Origin: Planctomycetota bacterium
Lineage (GTDB): Bacteria; Planctomycetota; B129-G9
Length of the DNA stretch: 14,143 bases
Assembly: GCA_030622295.1 (NCBI GenBank)
Contig: JAUXGI010000005.1
Coordinates: 1-14,143 of the forward strand
Direction of reading: 5' to 3'
In this document: positions 1 to 6,362 of the stretch, piece after piece
Layout of the letters: each line of letters opens with the position of its first letter
Position numbering within the stretch: the first letter of the stretch is position 1
Position numbers and translations under genes: made by a program
Notes under the pieces: model-generated
Databases searched by the model: none
The model's input: only the letters and a program-made list of their open reading frames with translations
What the model was told of the DNA's origin: nothing

Positions 1-2
1 AA

Positions 3-521
3 CGGGGCTTTGAAAAGGGACTCGCCGCGGGCCTGGCTGAAGGCCGGGAGGAAGGCAGGCGTGCCGCCTATCAGGAAGAGAGCGAGCGAGTGAGGCAACA
101 GACCGCGGCGCCGGCAGAACATCTGGCCGACATCGCCGCTTCCATCGAGGACGAGCGCACCCGCAACATCGCCCGGGCGCGCGCCGACCTCGTTGAACTT
201 GCCGTCGCAGCGGCCCGCAAGATAGCCAAGTGCGAAATCAACGGCAATAGCGACGTAATTAAGAAAAACCTCTGCAAGGCGATAGACCTGGCAGCCGAAA
301 AGTCGGAACTGCAGGTTCGCCTCAACCCTTCGGAACTGGAAGTTATCGAGGAGTACATGCCTCAGTTGAAGAGCACCTTCACGAAACTCAAGAGCATCAA
401 ACTCGTCCCCGACATGAGCATCTCCCCCGGCGGTTGCGTGGTTCAAACGCACGGCGGAGAGGTGGACGCTCAAATAGAAACGCAACTGGCCGAGATGGAA
501 AGGCAACTCCTCGAACTCTAA
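3..521 (+). CDS. fliH: FliH, flagellar export ATPase regulator (5' end outside window)
   Basis: FliH binds the export ATPase FliI, holds it at the C-ring through FliN, and restrains its activity. The reading frame is open from base 3, so the start lies upstream of the window; 172 codons are visible. The first visible residues are Gly spaced every fourth position (five consecutive Gxxx units at bases 6-56), the GxxxG-type helix repeat known in FliH. A charged helical middle follows (ARARADLVELAVAAARKIAK), then the conserved FliH/HrpE-like C-terminus with VRLNPSELEVIEEY, a D(M)SISPGGCVVQT segment and ETQLAEMERQLLEL at the end. An internal GTG at base 90 would cut off the Gly repeat and is not the start. 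fliI follows after 56 nt, in the usual order. The family call is firm. Confidence 0.93.
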   Translation, partial: RGFEKGLAAGLAEGREEGRRAAYQEESERVRQQTAAPAEHLADIAASIEDERTRNIARARADLVELAVAAARKIAKCEINGNSDVIKKNLCKAIDLAAEKSELQVRLNPSELEVIEEYMPQLKSTFTKLKSIKLVPDMSISPGGCVVQTHGGEVDAQIETQLAEMERQLLEL

Positions 522-531
522 TAATACATAT

Positions 532-548
532 AAGGGGTCTAACCCCTT
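532..548. repeat. Short palindrome between fliH and fliI (REP-like family A)
   Basis: AAGGGGTCTAACCCCTT is a perfect 7-bp inverted repeat around a 3-nt centre. It lies 10 nt after the fliH stop and about 30 nt before the fliI start. There is no T-run directly after it, so it is a poor intrinsic terminator inside an operon. Similar 17-nt palindromes sit in the fliL-fliN and fliP-fliQ gaps, which suggests a dispersed repeat rather than a gene-specific site. Confidence 0.6.
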
Positions 549-577
549 TATGTGTTATTTCGCCGTTTGAGAATGAT

Positions 578-1930
578 ATGACGGGTAAATCATTGTTCGC
601 ACCGGAAGTGGAATTTCTCGACGAGATCGTGCCACAGCGCGTGACCGGCGAGGTCGTGCAAATCATCGGCCTGGTCATAGAGTGCATCGGCCTGTCGGTA
701 CCCGTGGGCAGTATGTGCGTGATTGCTTCGGTTCAGAATGGCGCTCGCACGGAGGCGGAGGTCGTCGGCTTTCGGGACAACCGCACGCTTCTGATGCCCC
801 TGGGCGAAATGATGGGCATAGGATTGCACGACAGAGTGACGTGTGTCACACGCCACCAGAGGGTTCGCGTGGGCCCGTCCCTCCTGGGGCGTGTGTTGAG
901 CGGACGGGGCATGCCCATCGACAGCAAGGGCGAAATCAGGGACTTCACGTTCAGGCACATCTATTCCGCTGCGCCCGAACCTTTGCGCAGGCGGCGCATA
1001 GCGGAGCCGCTGGCCACCGGCATTCGCGCGATTGACGGCCTCCTGACCTGCGGCAAGGGCCAGCGCATGGGCATCTTCTCCGGCAGCGGCGTGGGAAAGA
1101 GCATTGCACTGGGCATGATAGCACGCGGCACCTCCGCCCGGGTGAACGTCATCGCCCTTATCGGCGAGCGCGGCCGCGAGGTCAGGGAATTTATCGAAAA
1201 AGACCTCGGCGAGGAAGGCCTCAAGCGAAGCGTGGTCGTTGTGTCCACGTCCAACGAACCCGCGCTCGTCCGCGTCAAGGGCGTTTTCGTCGCTACCGCC
1301 ATCGCCGAGTATTTCCGCGACCAGGGAATGGACGTCATGTTCATGATGGACTCCGTCACCCGCGTGGCCATGGCACTCAGGGAAATCGGGCTGTCCGCCG
1401 GCGAGCCGCCGACTACGAAAGGATACCCGCCGTCGGTCTTCTCGACATTGCCGAAATTCCTCGAGCGCTCAGGCCAGTCCGACAGGGGCTCCATCACGGG
1501 ATTCTACACGGTTCTCGTCGAGGCCGACGACATGAACGAGCCGATTGCCGACGCCGTGCGCAGCATCGTTGACGGCCACGTGTGGCTCTCACGGAAACTC
1601 GCAACGCGCGGTCACTATCCTTCCGTCGACGTGCTGGACAGCGTGAGCCGCCTGATGGTGGACGTGGTCACGCCGGAGCATCGCAGCGCCGCGCAGAAAA
1701 TAATCCGCCTCCTGGCCGTCTACCGTGATGCAGAGGACCTCATCAACATCGGAGCATACGTCAAAGGCAGCAACCCCGAAGTCGACCTGGCGATTCAACA
1801 CATGCCTCGCATAGTGGCCTTTCTCAAGCAGGGTATCAGCGAGCACACCTTGCCGGACGAAACGATGTCGCAGTTAATGCAACTGGCGAGTTCAACCGAG
1901 GGAAACGGGAAAAGTGAGATTGAGCAATGA
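578..1930 (+). CDS. fliI: FliI, flagellum-specific export ATPase
   Basis: FliI is the hexameric cytoplasmic ATPase that, with FliH and FliJ, loads export substrates into the flagellar type III gate. The 450-residue protein has the F1/T3SS ATPase layout: an N-terminal beta-barrel (about 20-90), the Walker A loop GSGVGKS at 169-175 (Lys174), the conserved IGERGREVREF segment, a Walker B region ending in MFMMDSVTR, and the family signature GEPPTTKGYPPSVFSTLPK. The length matches FliI (about 440-460). I chose ATG 578: the frame stays open back to a GTG at 434, but that would overlap fliH by 88 nt and add 48 residues of arginine-rich sequence unlike FliI. The Shine-Dalgarno site is weak (GAG about 7 nt upstream). 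The stop overlaps the fliJ start by 4 nt (ATGA), suggesting translational coupling. Confidence 0.97.
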   Translation: MTGKSLFAPEVEFLDEIVPQRVTGEVVQIIGLVIECIGLSVPVGSMCVIASVQNGARTEAEVVGFRDNRTLLMPLGEMMGIGLHDRVTCVTRHQRVRVGPSLLGRVLSGRGMPIDSKGEIRDFTFRHIYSAAPEPLRRRRIAEPLATGIRAIDGLLTCGKGQRMGIFSGSGVGKSIALGMIARGTSARVNVIALIGERGREVREFIEKDLGEEGLKRSVVVVSTSNEPALVRVKGVFVATAIAEYFRDQGMDVMFMMDSVTRVAMALREIGLSAGEPPTTKGYPPSVFSTLPKFLERSGQSDRGSITGFYTVLVEADDMNEPIADAVRSIVDGHVWLSRKLATRGHYPSVDVLDSVSRLMVDVVTPEHRSAAQKIIRLLAVYRDAEDLINIGAYVKGSNPEVDLAIQHMPRIVAFLKQGISEHTLPDETMSQLMQLASSTEGNGKSEIEQ

Positions 1931-2376
1931 GAAAATTCCAGTTTAACCTTCAGCCGGTCCTGAGCCTGCGCCGGCAGGCCCAGCGGCTGAAACAGAAGGA
2001 GTTTGCGGATGTGGTACAGGAAATAAGACGCTGTGAGAGGGACATAATGTGCGTACTGTCCGAGAGAGAGGCTGCGCAGAAAGGACTGCGCCTTGCGCAG
2101 CAGCGACGGATAGAGCCACGGCAGGTTGTGTTTCACCTGAGTTTCCTGAATCACCTGGACGGTCGACTGAACAGGTTGCGTGAGGAATTGCTGGCGCTGT
2201 CGAGGAAGGCCGAGAAGAAACGCCTGGAACTCGTCGAGGCCTCGAAAAAGAAGAAGAGCCTGGAGAAACTGCGGGAAAGACGCAAGGTCGAGTACGAGTA
2301 CGAAGCCGGCCGCGAGGAGCGGAAGATGTTCGACGAAGTCGGCGGAATCTATAAGCAGCGCGCCAGGCAAGGCTGA
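1927..2376 (+). CDS. fliJ: FliJ, export chaperone-escort protein
   Basis: FliJ is a small antiparallel coiled coil that sits in the FliI hexamer like the gamma stalk of F1-ATPase and links the ATPase to FlhA. The 149-residue product begins MRKFQFNLQPVLSLRR, the typical FliJ N-terminus (F.F.L..vL..R). It is almost entirely charged helix and ends with the common pattern EKLRERRKVEYEYEAGREER followed by a DE pair near the C-terminus. Length is normal for the family. The start codon overlaps the fliI stop (ATGA). The next gene begins 34 nt downstream. Sequence conservation in FliJ is low, but motif, size and position agree. Confidence 0.93.
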   Translation: MRKFQFNLQPVLSLRRQAQRLKQKEFADVVQEIRRCERDIMCVLSEREAAQKGLRLAQQRRIEPRQVVFHLSFLNHLDGRLNRLREELLALSRKAEKKRLELVEASKKKKSLEKLRERRKVEYEYEAGREERKMFDEVGGIYKQRARQG

Positions 2377-2410
2377 CCGGGAGTGGAACACGCGCCAACC
2401 GGAGAAACCG

Positions 2411-3070
2411 ATGAAGAAGATCCTCAACATCGCCCGGACATTCGCAGCCGTGCTGTTCGTGCTGATTGCGGGGGGAGCCGGCTTCATGATTGCCACGGGC
2501 AGAATGAAGGTCGAGCGGTTGTCGGAACTGTTGCAGCCGGGGCCTGGAGAAGTGAAGGAAGAAGAGAAGCAGGCCGAGCCGCTGACTCCGGCAGAGTCGG
2601 AGGAAATAGCCAGGAAAAACCTGCTCCTTAATGAGGAACTCCGACAGCGGCGGCGCGATTTCCCCATGGAAGTCAGCAGATACGCAACGCACCTGGAGAT
2701 GTTAAAGGGTGAGGTTGACGACCGCATGGCCGAACTGGAGAAAGAACGGGCGGCATTTGCCTCGGAAAAGCAAAGGCTTGAAGAGTTCAAGAAGACTTTC
2801 GAAGAGAAGGTCAGGGACAAAGGATTCAAGAAAAACCTGGAGATACTCCAGAAGATGGACGCGGCCGCAGCCGCCGCGACCATCCGCAACTGGGACGACG
2901 AGGAGATACTGCGGTATTTCCAACAGATGAAAGCCTCCGTTTTGACGGAAATCATCACGGAGTTGAACAAATATCCCGCCAGGGCAACGGAAGGCCAGAG
3001 GGGAGCGGAGTTGCTGAACAAACTCGACGAGTTTACGTTCCACCAGGAAACCGGGACGGTCAGCAACTGA
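2411..3070 (+). CDS. MotE/YlxF/FlbB-like membrane coiled-coil flagellar protein
   Basis: A 219-residue protein with a short basic N-terminus and one membrane helix (about 8-29), an acidic spacer, a strong coiled coil (about 90-137) and a C-terminal helical domain (about 138-210). That domain resembles the MgtE-N-like part of MotE (ILQKMDAAAAAATIRNWDDE, then an ELNKYPARAT segment). Proteins of this build occupy the slot between fliJ and fliK: YlxF in Bacillus and FlbB in spirochetes, where FlbB organises the periplasmic collar and stators. In rhizobia MotE is a periplasmic chaperone for MotC. By inference this one faces the periplasm and helps stator or collar assembly. ATG 2411 is preceded by GGAGA at 2401-2405; the frame is open farther upstream but overlaps fliJ. 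The family placement is good, the exact role unproven. Confidence 0.8.
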   Translation: MKKILNIARTFAAVLFVLIAGGAGFMIATGRMKVERLSELLQPGPGEVKEEEKQAEPLTPAESEEIARKNLLLNEELRQRRRDFPMEVSRYATHLEMLKGEVDDRMAELEKERAAFASEKQRLEEFKKTFEEKVRDKGFKKNLEILQKMDAAAAAATIRNWDDEEILRYFQQMKASVLTEIITELNKYPARATEGQRGAELLNKLDEFTFHQETGTVSN

Positions 3071-3076
3071 TGCAAC

Positions 3077-3094
3077 TGCGCAGTCCTCTGCGCA
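3077..3094 (+). other. Hairpin just after the motE-like gene
   Basis: TGCGCAG-TCCT-CTGCGCA is a perfect 7-bp stem with a 4-nt loop, starting 7 nt after the stop codon. No T-run follows, so a classical intrinsic terminator is not supported. It could protect the 3' end of the upstream message or reduce read-through into fliK. Confidence 0.5.
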
Positions 3095-3253
3095 TCAACA
3101 GCGTGAGCGCGACACGTACATGCGGAGCGCTGCACGACTATCCTTTTCTCCATTATTGATTCCTGTACTGTCAAAGGTACGCCGGAGATGACCGTTACCG
3201 CCCGGTCGCGTGTCCCTTTGGCTGTACGGGACTCAATAATGCAGATTTTGCGG

Positions 3254-3301
3254 ACATCCAGATATCCAGATGTTCAGATGTCCGGATGTCCAGATATCCA
3301 T
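3254..3301. repeat. Six-copy 8-nt tandem repeat upstream of fliK
   Basis: Six contiguous imperfect units can be read with an 8-base period: ACATCCAG, ATATCCAG, ATGTTCAG, ATGTCCGG, ATGTCCAG, ATATCCAT (consensus ATRTCCAG). The array ends 13 nt before the fliK Shine-Dalgarno sequence. It is non-coding and could change copy number by replication slippage. Any effect on fliK expression is a guess. Confidence 0.85.
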
Positions 3302-3314
3302 TTTCCCCGTTTGG

Positions 3315-3325
3315 AAAGGGGGTGA
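3315..3325 (+). promoter_or_regulatory. Very strong ribosome-binding site of fliK
   Basis: AAAGGGGGTGA differs from the full anti-16S match AAAGGAGGTGA at one base and lies 6 nt before ATG 3332. It fixes the fliK start. Just upstream, TTTCC (3302-3306) could pair with GGAAA (3313-3317), or CCCC (3305-3308) with the G-run of the site, so the region could fold and partly mask it. Confidence 0.75.
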
Positions 3326-3331
3326 TGACAC

Positions 3332-5395
3332 ATGCAAGAAACGGGAATAATTACACAGGTCAACGGCAGGACGATACTTGCTGACATGCAGGTCATGCTT
3401 GGGCCGGCGAAGGGTATCTCGACCGCGTTCGACAAGGTTTTGGGCGCGCTCATCACGTCTGTGGAGCGTGGTCCGGCCTTGCGCGCGGCGCCGCGCCCGC
3501 GGGCTCGCCCGCTGGAAGGCGTTCGCAGGGAGCCCGCCCCGCCGCATCGCGACATTCCGGCCGAGATTGACGGTCGGCGTGACGCAGCGCCTCTCGCGCA
3601 AGCGAAGGATTCGGAAGCAGTGAGCCTCAGAAGCCAGCCGGCGCCGGCGCCGAAGCCACGGCCTGCCTCGGAACCGGAGAAGGCTCAGGGTGACGAAACT
3701 GCGCACGTACATCCTCAAGCAGAAGACGTGACCCGAACGGGTGCTTCTGAGCGAAGCGACGAGTCTGCAGCCAGTGAGGTGGTTTCGGACGAGACGGCTG
3801 TCGAGCACGAGGAACCCGCACAAGAGGAAAGGGGTGCGGAGCCTCAAACGCCCAACAGCCTGATCCCCGGGGCCGCGCTCCTGGTAGACCCGGGCGAGGT
3901 CACGGTGACCGGCCCTGTCCCGGTCGAGCCGCCCGATGGCGGTGCAACCGGTCAAGGCATACCTGTGATGACGGAAGCCGCTGCCGACGTTGGTTCCGCA
4001 CTGACCTCGAACGCGCCGAAGACGGCGACTGGGGTTGCCGCTGCAGAAGCGGGACCTTCGGCGCCGCATTCGACTGAAGTCGAGCAGCCGACGCCGCCTC
4101 AGCATTATGTCTCGAGCCCGCATGTTGAATCGGTTGTTACGGAATCCGCCGGTTCTCCGGAACCGCAGGCCGCGACGCCTGAGACATTTACGCCTGCTCC
4201 TACTCCGGAACCGCAGGCCGCGACGCCTGAGGCATTCACATCAGGCGGTTCTCAGGCCCAGGCAGAGGCGAGCGCCGTGCAACCAAATCGGCCGCAGGTT
4301 GAGCAGCATAATCCGCCGACTGCGCAGGTCCAGCCTGTTCCTGCAAATGCTCCCGACGCTCGGGAGCCGCAGGGGCCGGCACCTGAGATACTCCAGTTCG
4401 TCGGCGCGAGGGCAACTGCGGATACCGGCGCCGCACAGCCGGGCCGGCCGCAGGTAGACGAGTTCGTTTCCGTTGCGGCGAATGACGCCGGTGCCGTCGA
4501 GCGGGAAACCGCGGATGTCGTGCCCGACGTCGCGAAGCGGCCAATAGGGCTGATTGACTCGGCGTTGCAGCCCCGACATATCGGGACCGAGAACCCGACG
4601 AGCACGCCGGACACTTCACAGGCATCTTCGGAGCCGGACGTAAGGACCGGCTTCAACGCGGTTGCCTGCGAAGCCCCGAAGGCTTTCGTGCATACCGCGG
4701 CCTTCGAAGGCGGCGCTGAGCACGCGCCCCGGGTGGCGCCGCAGTTTGAGGACGCGGTCCTGCAGCCCGGGCAGGTTTCGGCTGACGCCCGGATGGCAGA
4801 TGGCGAGTCCGGGTCGGAGACGATGTTCTTTAACGGGCGCAACTCGGCCCGAAGTGAGGAAGGCTTACGCGGGCAGGTGCGTTCGGACGCGGCGGCACAG
4901 ACCGACAGCGCCGGCAAGAGCGACTTTGCCCGGAGACTCAGCGGCGCTCAAAGCGTTCCCCGTGCGGACCAGGTCGAGACGATTGAGAGGATAGTCAAGT
5001 CCGTAACCATGGCCGTGCGACGGGGACAGAGCGAGGTGCGCATAATCCTGCAGCCGCCGAAACTCGGCAGCGTGCGGGTGGAGATGCTCATGAAGAACGG
5101 CGTGCTGAACGTGTCGTTTGAGACGCAGACACAGGCGGCGCGCCACGTCATCAGCAGCAACCTGCCGCACCTGAAGGCCGCCCTGGAAAGTCAGGGCATC
5201 GAAGTCGAAGGCTTCAACGTTTCCGTAGAGCGTGAGGCCGGGCAGCCGGCGTTCACGGATGAGCGCAGGTCGTTCGAACACGCCTCCAGCGGGGGCATCT
5301 ATGCCTCGGAGAGCGAGGACGAAGATGACTATGACCCGTTCGAGGAGAAACGGCGAATGGCCGCAGGCACATCATTAGTTGACTACTTTGTGTAG
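3332..5395 (+). CDS. fliK: FliK, flagellar hook-length control protein
   Basis: FliK is exported during hook growth, acts as a molecular ruler, and makes FlhB switch to filament-type substrates. The 687-residue product has a short N-terminal segment, then about 500 residues rich in Pro, Ala, Glu, Gln and Thr with little predicted fold. It ends in a compact Flg_hook domain (about 548-645) with the family motif LQPPKLGSVRVEM (from residue 573) followed by LNVSFETQTQAARHVISSNL and a conserved ALESQGIEV stretch. The C-terminal tail is acidic. It is much longer than enterobacterial FliK (about 400), the excess being in the ruler region, which contains an in-frame duplication at 4155-4231. The ATG has a near-perfect ribosome-binding site. 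flgD starts 18 nt after the stop. The C-terminal call is firm; the middle is recognisable only by composition. Confidence 0.92.
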   Translation: MQETGIITQVNGRTILADMQVMLGPAKGISTAFDKVLGALITSVERGPALRAAPRPRARPLEGVRREPAPPHRDIPAEIDGRRDAAPLAQAKDSEAVSLRSQPAPAPKPRPASEPEKAQGDETAHVHPQAEDVTRTGASERSDESAASEVVSDETAVEHEEPAQEERGAEPQTPNSLIPGAALLVDPGEVTVTGPVPVEPPDGGATGQGIPVMTEAAADVGSALTSNAPKTATGVAAAEAGPSAPHSTEVEQPTPPQHYVSSPHVESVVTESAGSPEPQAATPETFTPAPTPEPQAATPEAFTSGGSQAQAEASAVQPNRPQVEQHNPPTAQVQPVPANAPDAREPQGPAPEILQFVGARATADTGAAQPGRPQVDEFVSVAANDAGAVERETADVVPDVAKRPIGLIDSALQPRHIGTENPTSTPDTSQASSEPDVRTGFNAVACEAPKAFVHTAAFEGGAEHAPRVAPQFEDAVLQPGQVSADARMADGESGSETMFFNGRNSARSEEGLRGQVRSDAAAQTDSAGKSDFARRLSGAQSVPRADQVETIERIVKSVTMAVRRGQSEVRIILQPPKLGSVRVEMLMKNGVLNVSFETQTQAARHVISSNLPHLKAALESQGIEVEGFNVSVEREAGQPAFTDERRSFEHASSGGIYASESEDEDDYDPFEEKRRMAAGTSLVDYFV
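4155..4231 (+). repeat. 29-bp direct repeat inside fliK
   Basis: The 29 bases at 4155-4183 recur exactly at 4203-4231, a 48-nt step (16 codons), so the frame is kept. They encode PEPQAATPE twice within the proline-rich ruler region. Similarity continues for a few bases past each copy (FTPAPT versus FTSGGS). This looks like a recent tandem duplication of a 16-residue unit. Confidence 0.88.
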
Positions 5396-5413
5396 TCTGT
5401 TACGGAGGATGTC

Positions 5414-5854
5414 ATGGATGCAACAAGCATAATCGGTTCGGTCACGCGGTCGGACGGCGCGACACACCTTGCGAGCGACAGCGACCGCGCCACGATTTCG
5501 CGCGGCGAGTTCCTCAGGATACTCGTGGCGGAGTTGTCTTACCAGGATCCGCTGGAGCCCATGAGCAACGCGGACATGGCCGGGCAGATGGCGCAGATAG
5601 AGTCACTGCGCGCCAGCAGCGAGTTGTCGGAGGGATTCGGCACGCTTCTCCAGAGGCAGGATATCGCTTCGGCGGGCACTATGATAGGCCGGGAGATACG
5701 CGGCCTGACCGCCTCGGGCGAGCCTGTGGAAGGACTCGTGGAGCGCGTGACGATTGACCGCAACGCCGTAAGCCTGATGGTCGACGGCATCGCCGTTCCC
5801 ATCGAGAACGTGCTCGAAATCAAGCAGTACGTCCCTCCCGTTGAGGAGGGTTGA
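5414..5854 (+). CDS. flgD: FlgD, flagellar hook-capping (scaffolding) protein
   Basis: FlgD is exported to the tip of the growing hook, where it guides FlgE polymerisation, and is later removed. The 146-residue product carries the diagnostic N-terminal block: DFxxxLVAELxxQDPLEPMxNxxMxxQMAQ is matched here as EFLRILVAELSYQDPLEP (32-49) then MSNADMAGQMAQIESL. The C-terminus has only a short beta-rich portion (GREIRGL to NVLEIKQY), so it is of the small FlgD class and lacks the full Ig/tudor-like part of the 230-residue enterobacterial protein. ATG 5414 has GGAGG at 5404-5408. It follows fliK by 18 nt and almost abuts the next gene (2 nt), as expected for co-translated hook-assembly genes. Confidence 0.95.
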   Translation: MDATSIIGSVTRSDGATHLASDSDRATISRGEFLRILVAELSYQDPLEPMSNADMAGQMAQIESLRASSELSEGFGTLLQRQDIASAGTMIGREIRGLTASGEPVEGLVERVTIDRNAVSLMVDGIAVPIENVLEIKQYVPPVEEG

Positions 5855-5856
5855 AC

Positions 5857-6249
5857 ATGGTCGAGCGCATAACCGGGCTGAGGCAACTTCATCAACTCGG
5901 GCGCGTGCGGCAGGCGCGTGCCACTCAGGGCGCGCAATCGTTTGACGACGTGCTGAAGAAGCAGGTCGACAAGACGGACTCGCTGAAGTTCTCCGCACAT
6001 GCGCAGCGGCGCATGGAAGGGCGCGGGATAAACCTGAGCGAGAGCGACCTGGAAAACCTGGAGAAGGCGGCGGACGTCGCGGCCTCAAAGGGTTCGCGCG
6101 AGTCCCTGTTCCTGATGAAGGGTGCAGGTTTCATAGTAAACGTGAGGAACCGTACGGTGCTGACCGCGCTCGATACCCGGATGCTCAAGGAGCGCGTGGT
6201 GACCAACATAGACAGCACCGTTTTTGTGTCGCAGAACAATAACGCCTGA
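5857..6249 (+). CDS. Flagellar operon protein, TIGR02530 family
   Basis: A 130-residue soluble protein that matches, from memory, the small flagellar-operon family TIGR02530 found between flgD and flgE in many operons. Its hallmark segments are FSAHAQRRMEGRGINLSESD, then a conserved helix with KAADVAASKGSRESLFLM and a beta region FIVNVRNRTVLTALD. The biochemical role is unestablished; the location suggests hook assembly, perhaps as a chaperone or cap accessory. ATG 5857 is chosen because GAGGAGGG (5843-5850) is then 6 nt upstream. A TTG at 5851 would overlap the flgD stop but leaves no spacing. The near-zero gap to flgD suggests coupling. Confidence 0.88.
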   Translation: MVERITGLRQLHQLGRVRQARATQGAQSFDDVLKKQVDKTDSLKFSAHAQRRMEGRGINLSESDLENLEKAADVAASKGSRESLFLMKGAGFIVNVRNRTVLTALDTRMLKERVVTNIDSTVFVSQNNNA

Positions 6250-6362
6250 GTCGCGATTGCTGAATCGGGACAGGGCATCATGGGTGACATGGCCGGACCC
6301 TTGCGGGAGGCCGAAGGCCGCCGAATGACTGAAGCGGCCCACCCGGAAAGGAAAGGTGAAAC
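6250..6362 (+). other. 113-nt gap before flgE
   Basis: No gene fits here. It contains a small inverted repeat GGCC-GAA-GGCC (6309-6319) and, at its end, the purine-rich flgE ribosome-binding site (AAAGGTGA, 6352-6359). No convincing promoter pair was found. Confidence 0.5.

Larger units (their letters stand above)
3071..3331 (+). other. 261-nt non-coding gap before fliK
   Basis: This gap separates the motE-like gene from fliK. It holds the hairpin at 3077-3094, a stretch with no recognisable element (about 3095-3253), an 8-nt-period tandem repeat at 3254-3301 and the strong fliK ribosome-binding site. I looked for sigma70, sigma28 and sigma54 promoter pairs and found none with acceptable spacing. 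Confidence 0.6.

Noticed and set aside
434..577. Upstream in-frame extension of fliI from GTG 434
   Set aside because: It overlaps the conserved end of fliH, is arginine-rich and unlike FliI, and would span the 532-548 palindrome. ATG 578 gives the normal FliI length.
1795..3174. 459-codon open frame on the minus strand over fliI-fliJ-motE
   Set aside because: It lies opposite three clear genes, is low-complexity (Ser/Leu/Phe-rich) and matches no family I know. It is a composition effect of GC-rich antisense frames.
3254..3301. CRISPR-like array before fliK
   Set aside because: The units are 8 nt with no spacers, so this is a simple tandem repeat.
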